DNA of 64,000 nucleotides from Hofstenia miamia. Taxonomy: Eukaryota > Xenacoelomorpha > Acoela. The notes under the pieces are model-generated. The model saw nothing but the letters and a program-made list of their open reading frames with translations. It was not told the origin of the DNA and searched no databases. Shown one piece after another: positions 58,396 through 64,000 of this stretch (position 1 is the stretch's first letter; each line of letters begins with the position of its first letter). Position numbers and translations under genes: made by a program. The stretch covers positions 146,735-210,734 of the forward strand of contig SCFE01000105.1 in NCBI GenBank assembly GCA_004352715.1. The letters run 5' to 3'.

Positions 58396-61300
58396 AAGCT
58401 GCTCTATAATTCAACAACTACAAAAACGAAGCATCAGTCCAATGTCCTTTAACTGATTAATGAAAAATATTGTCAATGCTATTGATTTTTATAAGTTTAA
58501 TTAATTAATTTCTTGAGTTACTCTACAAGATGTGTTTTGCAAACAGCAAGACAACCTATATTACTAACTATGTTTTAGATATTTCTAATGATATGTTTTT
58601 CCAAAAATATACAGCTTTTACATTATAACTCCTTCCCTCAGACAAACATTGCATACTAAATATGAATTATAGAGGATTAACTACAACTCAATCGAATGTT
58701 GTTTTATGAAATGTTAAGCTATGCAATGAAATTTCTCAGCAGAAAACGAATAGTAGTTTTTCCATTGCCTTAGTTCTTAATGAAGTTGCTTAGTTCATGC
58801 AGAACAACTGTACATTTTTTGATAATTTCAGTTGATATTTCAATATTAATTAGAATCTTAATACATCAAAATTTAATTCGCGTACAGAAAGAACCCAATG
58901 AAATCATTATGTAAGAATTGAACAATGTAAATACTACTATTAACAAATATTAATAACTATTTTATATATATATATATATACTGTATATGCTCAAACATTT
59001 ACGTTAAACTTTGAGTGCTGTTCAATTTTCTGCCAGAATGATTTCATAGGTAATTATTGTACTAGACTTGTAAATTATTAAAACCAATCAAAAAGTTGTC
59101 AATGCTATTTGCGAGCATTCAATGTGCTAAAATAAATTAATTCAATTTTGAATAATGTAAAGATAATCATTTAGATAGTTGATAAATTTTTATGTCTCGT
59201 ATTATACCAGCTAAGGCATGTACATTTAATCCAAAATTTTTATTGTGCTTTGAATTTAAATTTAAAAATGCGTATGAAGAGAAAACGAATTGGTAATTGA
59301 ATTTGCTTATGCCTCAAATCTACGAAGAAGGAATCAAAAGTTTTTATTATGTTAATATTTTAAGTTTTGATTGTATCGAAACAGCAGAAGGATCATTTTT
59401 AAAAACCTTAATTCAAAATTTGAAATTTCAGTTTTAGTAAATATTTAAAACATATTTCAATTTTTTCCAAGAAATAATACAGTGTGTCCTCAATAATGAT
59501 AAAAAGCATGAAGTTTCAATTTTTTGAATATTTGTTCAAATATCAAATTTGAAGCAATAGTGCACCAAAACTTTGAAATATATTTGATGTTAAAAATGTT
59601 AAAGGAAAAGTTTTCTTACAAATTGTTTAGCGTAATTTCAAAATTTGAATTTTTACTACATGTAGCTACAACATGCAACATGCATTTTTTTGCCTACTTT
59701 ACCCTTGCATGTCAAACAGTCTTGACTCAGAAGCGGATATAGAAATATTTTGTAGAAGCCAGATGTAAAAAAGGGCTGTGAGCATAATCGGGTGCTAAAA
59801 ATATCTGTTTTGCACTTTGTTCTTATTTTAAAAAAAACCTAGTTTCTTAGCCCCCTCCCCTCGCGCATCCGCCATTTTTTACTCTAAGTATGCTACTATT
59901 TATAATTTAATGTCTTTGTTGCGTATTCAATTACTTACAAAAAATCTAGAATATAAAACATTATCATTAATATAAAAGGTCATAGATTTTTTACATTACA
60001 GTATACAAAAACTGTGGAATAACCTATTTTAAACATAGTGCATTTTTTGAAGATTCTGTAAATAATTATACTTAATATAAATCAATATATTGAAATATGA
60101 CTTTGCATGGATTCACTTTACAATGATTTTCCTAAGGATGAATCACCATGCAGCCGCAAACTAAATATTTTGATTTCCTTAAGTTTTATTGATTTTTTAG
60201 AACCATTTTTATATAGTATTTGAAATGCGCAATTTCCTAGAATTTTTCAATTTTGCAGTAATGAAGAAAACTTACGCAGCAGACAGCTCCTTTAGCACAC
60301 CTGTTCTAAAAAGCCTTTATCTTAAATAGAACAACACAAACTTATGCACAGTATTTATAAATATACAAACTTGAAACAACCAACTTGAAGAGTTTTTGTT
60401 ATTTGCATACAACTCATATTGGCAGCACCAAATCTCGAATTATTTTAAAATTAAATACCATGAAATTTCAGAATAATTTATTCATAAATATTACTCTTCC
60501 TAAAAATTACTCAAAAACCTATTATATAATAACTAATGTCCACGCATTTTACTTTTTTAAAATTCTATGTTAAAATTTATAGATTTTTGTCGTATATAAT
60601 TATAAAATTTACTCTGATTGGGGAACAATTACTTTAAAAAATGTGCCTTAAAGGTTTTAACCTCCTGTGTAGACTTTCATTGCATTAAGCTGTAACTTTC
60701 AAAATTTTTGAAGAACATAATTGTGAATCAACATGCAGAGTACTCATATGGTGCCAGTTTAGCAGCATAACATTTTGCTTCGCAATCTGATGCCCAATGA
60801 TTAGAAAAACCCCACGCTTTGGATTTGCTATAACGTCCGTGAGAAGCAATGAAGATGCAATAATTTTGCAGCTTAGTATTAATTTGGTTTCTGTATTCTT
60901 CCCCTACCTTTGAAGTTTGCTCCATAATATATTTAAAGACCCATGTCTATTGCTACCATATGAGTTGCCGCTAGCGTAGAAAATTTGGCTCAGCTGCTTC
61001 CTCAAGAGATCCGCTTTATTCTCTCTGAAGTGGCATTGTTTAAATAGCACTTGTTAAATATAAAACTGCTGTTGATTGACACAAGCAATAGGAAAAAAAA
61101 GTATAATTTTATATAAGAGTTGTTTTGGCTTCCAAGAATTTTTATTTAAAACATTCACTTAAATTTTCTACCTTGGACCCATTTGCAAGCAAATTTGCGG
61201 TAGATCCAGAATTAAATTTTACACATGATTTTCGGTTTATCAGCTAAAATATATAATTTGTAGTCCTATATTACACATTCGAACAGGACTATATTTTGCA

Positions 61301-62352
61301 ATGCATCGGGAGATAATATTCGTTGACGAACATTAAATTATTTCAAGTAAATGTCAATAATAAATCATGAATAATCGATTTTCTTCAAAAAACCGCAACT
61401 CTACAACTACGATCATTATCGTTAACCTCAAAATACAGACTATCGGAGTTAAAATTTACCTAGCATAACATAGATCATGTTATAATCAAATGTATATGTT
61501 GTAATTTATTTTGGTTTCAAGGATGAACGAATTGGGGCAGCCTTGCTGTACAATTTGAGCCCACATTGGACCACTGCCATGTTTTTTGATGAGTCTTCAA
61601 AAATATCCATTTAAAAAAAGATTTTCATGAAAATATAATCAATAAAAATGTTTAGTCGCCCATATAATTCTATGATTGTATGAGCTCTTCTAAGGCAGAG
61701 CTTAATGGCAAAATTTTTAAATAGAATCTGATTTGATATTTGAAAAAGATGCTTAGCCCCCTATTCTCTTCAATGATAACCTAGCTACATTAGTGTTCGG
61801 TATGTCTTACATGAGACTTTAAGTGCAATCTCTCAAGTGATTCTTAAGGAAGGACCCTGTTGACATACTAAAAATCATCAGTAATTTATTATTTAGAGCA
61901 GAGTTTTATATAATTGTAGACATTTAGTAATTTTTAAGGTAAATGCTATATTTACATTACAAAGTAACAATCCTTGATTTTATTTAGTTAGAGGACAATT
62001 ATGAGGTAAGTTATAAATCATTGCTTTAATTGATACAAAAATATTATTTTTCATTTTCGCGTATTGCATTCAATTACAAAATCCAGCTAGGTTTTCTTTG
62101 GCCTATTTGTTGTTAGATGACGCAAGTACTTAGCATATCTCGCGCTGATATATCCATTCCGTCTGAATTTATGCGTATTCAGGTTTGACACTTTTTAAAA
62201 ATTCCTTAATGTCATTTGTGCTGGTCGCATCAGTATTTTTCATTTACTTAGTGACGCAGTGTGCATAATTTATCCGAGTGGGTTAAAGTTGAATTTTTGC
62301 AAAATGTTAAGTCTAAATTTATATATATATATATACATATATATATATACAG

Positions 62353-62384
<32 letters not shown>

Positions 62385-62553
62385 ATTTTTGCATTATTAA
62401 ACTAAATTATAAAATGTGTTATCTTAACCCTTTTTGAACTTATTAATAGAGTAAAAAAATAGATCTAGTCAACTCTAAATGGTTATAATCAGGACCGACA
62501 GAAAATTTTCTCGAACGTTTGTGTGCCATTGCGAATATTTTGCTGCATTTCAG
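58396..62553. other. AT-rich stretch, few weak signals
   Basis: It holds (TA)n at 58,963-58,980 and 62,320-62,380 and a possible small hAT MITE at 59,729-59,878. A short plus-strand stretch near 60,985-61,060 (LLPQEIRFILSEVALFK, then HLLNI) is faintly like an RT C-terminus. No gene can be supported. Confidence 0.4.
59729..59878. mobile_element. Possible short hAT-like MITE
   Basis: The left edge CAGAAGCGGATATAG and the right edge, reverse-complemented, AATGGCGGATGCGCGAGG share the GCGGAT core of common hAT terminal repeats. The interior ends in a C-rich run. An 8-bp target duplication could not be made out. Confidence 0.3.
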
Positions 62554-62631
62554 CATCAGTGTACAGGCGCCGATAAAGAATTAATTGAGGATTTGCAAGG
62601 GCAGTCGCGATTAAACAATTTGGGCTTTTTG
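62554..62631 (+). CDS. Putative 78-nt internal coding exon
   Basis: A pyrimidine-leaning stretch ending TTTTGCTGCATTTCAG precedes 62,554, and GTGAGTGA follows 62,631, a strong splice donor. The 26 codons between (phase 0 at both ends) are open and less AT-rich than the flanks, reading QCTGADKELIEDLQGQSRL and then NNLGFL. I do not recognise the protein. The frame also stays open outside the exon (62,479-62,688), which weakens the case slightly. The phase does not match a direct join to the exon at 40.1 kb. Confidence 0.4.
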
Positions 62632-62639
62632 GTGAGTGA

Positions 62640-64000
62640 ACACGAATTGGCAGGGTCAATTAACTTCGAAGACTTAATATGCTGCTAATTTGTATTGATA
62701 TTTTAAGGCCTCCAGGAACTGCGAGTCGTGGGAAAATTGTACTCCATATCTTCCCTTCTAATCAGGGCTAGTTATAATAAAAAATATAAACAAACATGGC
62801 TTTCTCTCTAAATAGCCATGGTAAAAGTATGATTTCAATATTTCACTTATTAAAAAGGTAAATTAATTGTTAGCATTGATTTTGAAAAATATATTATTTT
62901 GTATATTCTCACAAACTACTCGAGGGTTCCCTAAGGTGCCCAGAAGGGCTGAGGATCGAAGTGGTTTTGCAGTCAGAGCGAAGAAATCTTTTGGAGGCCA
63001 GAGCCAAAGTTCATATTCTAAACATTCATTTATATCTAACTCCTGATGAATAGAACTAAATGTCCGGTTCTATTTTATGATAAAAATTTTAAAGCATGGA
63101 TTGTCATTCAGACACTACAGTGAACAAAAACTAAACTAGATTGATTGACATAGACCACAGTCTCTAGAAGAACATAAGATGAAAATTTAAATTTATGAAT
63201 AATTTTTGCATGATTATTTTATTTATTGTTTTCCGGTCACAATCTAGAAAAATTTCACATAATATAAACTGAGAAAGATGAATTAGCCGAATAATTAGAT
63301 TACAAAACATGTTTTATCATAAATACAATTTAGATGGATTCATAAACACTTTATTATCAAATATGAATAGTAGGGGAATTCCAAAATATATTTTTTTGAA
63401 ATTTAGTGTGGAATGGTGGACAAATGGCATAAAAATAATTTCCATAATAAAATTTCTCAAGATTCATTAAGTTACGTCATGCTCTTTCTTCAATTAAATT
63501 TTACATAAGAAAGTTAGATAAGCTGTTATTGTTGCGGAAAATATAGAATTTAATTTCTAAGTTGCTTTAATATTCTTACTTGTTAGCTAAACATGAAGAA
63601 CTGCTGTCCCTACCACTATTGGCCCCCTATTATATCCACACTTTCAAAAACGGCCTAAGCTTTATGGAATATTGAAATATAAATAAATTTTTAGTGGTTT
63701 TCATAAGATAAAAACCCTTACTTTCAACATTTCCCGCTACCCTTGAATGAAAAGTGCCTATATACGCATTTTATACATGTATATGTATATTGTTGTTGGA
63801 GAATTTTAACTCTAATGGAGCATATTGATTTCTTTTCATTATCAAGAGGAATTGATAAAATGATATTATAAAGACACTCAAAAACATCCTATACAAAATA
63901 TACACATAGATTTCATAAATGATCTTCACTGGCTTCAACTGCCTGGGAGAATTGGATACCTCACACATAAATTTGCCAGAAAAACTTTCCAATTAGAAAA
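62640..64000. other. Right edge, no recognised gene
   Basis: AT-rich. A GC-richer patch at 62,925-63,010 contains an acceptor-like GTGGTTTTGCAG followed by an open stretch to a stop near 63,052; it could be a terminal exon but nothing in it is recognisable. Confidence 0.35.

Noticed and set aside
60985-61060. RT C-terminal-like stretch LLPQEIRFILSEVALFK
   Set aside because: Too short and unsupported by any other RT motif nearby.
62940-63052. Possible terminal exon after GTGGTTTTGCAG
   Set aside because: Weak polypyrimidine tract, short open stretch and no recognisable protein; mentioned only in the right-edge entry.
1-64000. CRISPR array, rRNA, intact tRNA, LTR-retrotransposon pair
   Set aside because: Looked for spaced direct repeats, conserved rRNA or tRNA signatures and paired LTRs; none could be supported.

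Overview
The window looks like nuclear DNA of an AT-rich invertebrate animal; I cannot name the species. Evidence: no dense operon-like coding, many (TA)n and (TAA)n microsatellites, decayed APE-type non-LTR retrotransposons, an R2/R4-group retrotransposon, hAT, piggyBac-like and PIF/Harbinger-like DNA elements, one pair of long terminal inverted repeats (TIRs) resembling a Polinton/Maverick, and two plausible spliced exons. No tRNA, rRNA or CRISPR array was found. Almost every recognisable coding stretch is a transposon relic with stops and frameshifts, so these are annotated as pseudogenes.

Layout. 0.5-3.5 kb: minus-strand non-LTR element (PHD-finger ORF1, endonuclease (EN), reverse transcriptase (RT), TATC tail). 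4.3-6.7 kb: plus-strand CR1/L2-like element with an intact YADD box, preceded by a perfect 27-bp hairpin. 7.35-8.6 kb: minus-strand RT remnant carrying a 481-bp tandem duplication. 9.0-9.7 kb: fold-back-like pair of degenerate repeats. 10.4-14.8 kb: CR1-like element split at 12,221-14,147 by an element with 318-bp TIRs, a 6-bp target duplication and an assembly gap of exactly 1000 N. 15.4-17.1 kb: RT of another, less AT-rich family. 17.1-19.3 kb: CR1-like RT split by a minus-strand element whose last ~370 bp are duplicated. 19.3-22.2 kb: minus-strand R2/R4-group retrotransposon abutting a (TAA)n tract, with a tRNA-like head. 23.5-26.6 kb: decayed hAT transposase. 27.76-28.56 kb: piggyBac-like MITE with TTAA duplications. 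31.4-36.3 kb: CR1/L2-like element with a 2A-like motif, its endonuclease split by a 1.68-kb PIF/Harbinger-like element.

From about 36.3 kb to the end the character changes. There are few recognisable elements: a hAT C-terminal fragment and a second piggyBac-like MITE at 51.8-52.9 kb, a MITE-like hairpin near 58 kb, a possible small hAT MITE near 59.8 kb, and microsatellites. Two candidate host exons lie here: a first exon at 40,107-40,395 for a single-pass membrane protein, behind a mirrored pair of CCAAT boxes, and a 78-nt internal exon at 62,554-62,631. I infer that this half is mostly intron or intergenic DNA.

The features are not a pathway. They record nested transposition: retrotransposons supply the substrate, and DNA elements and later retrotransposons have landed inside them, so relative ages can be read from the nesting.
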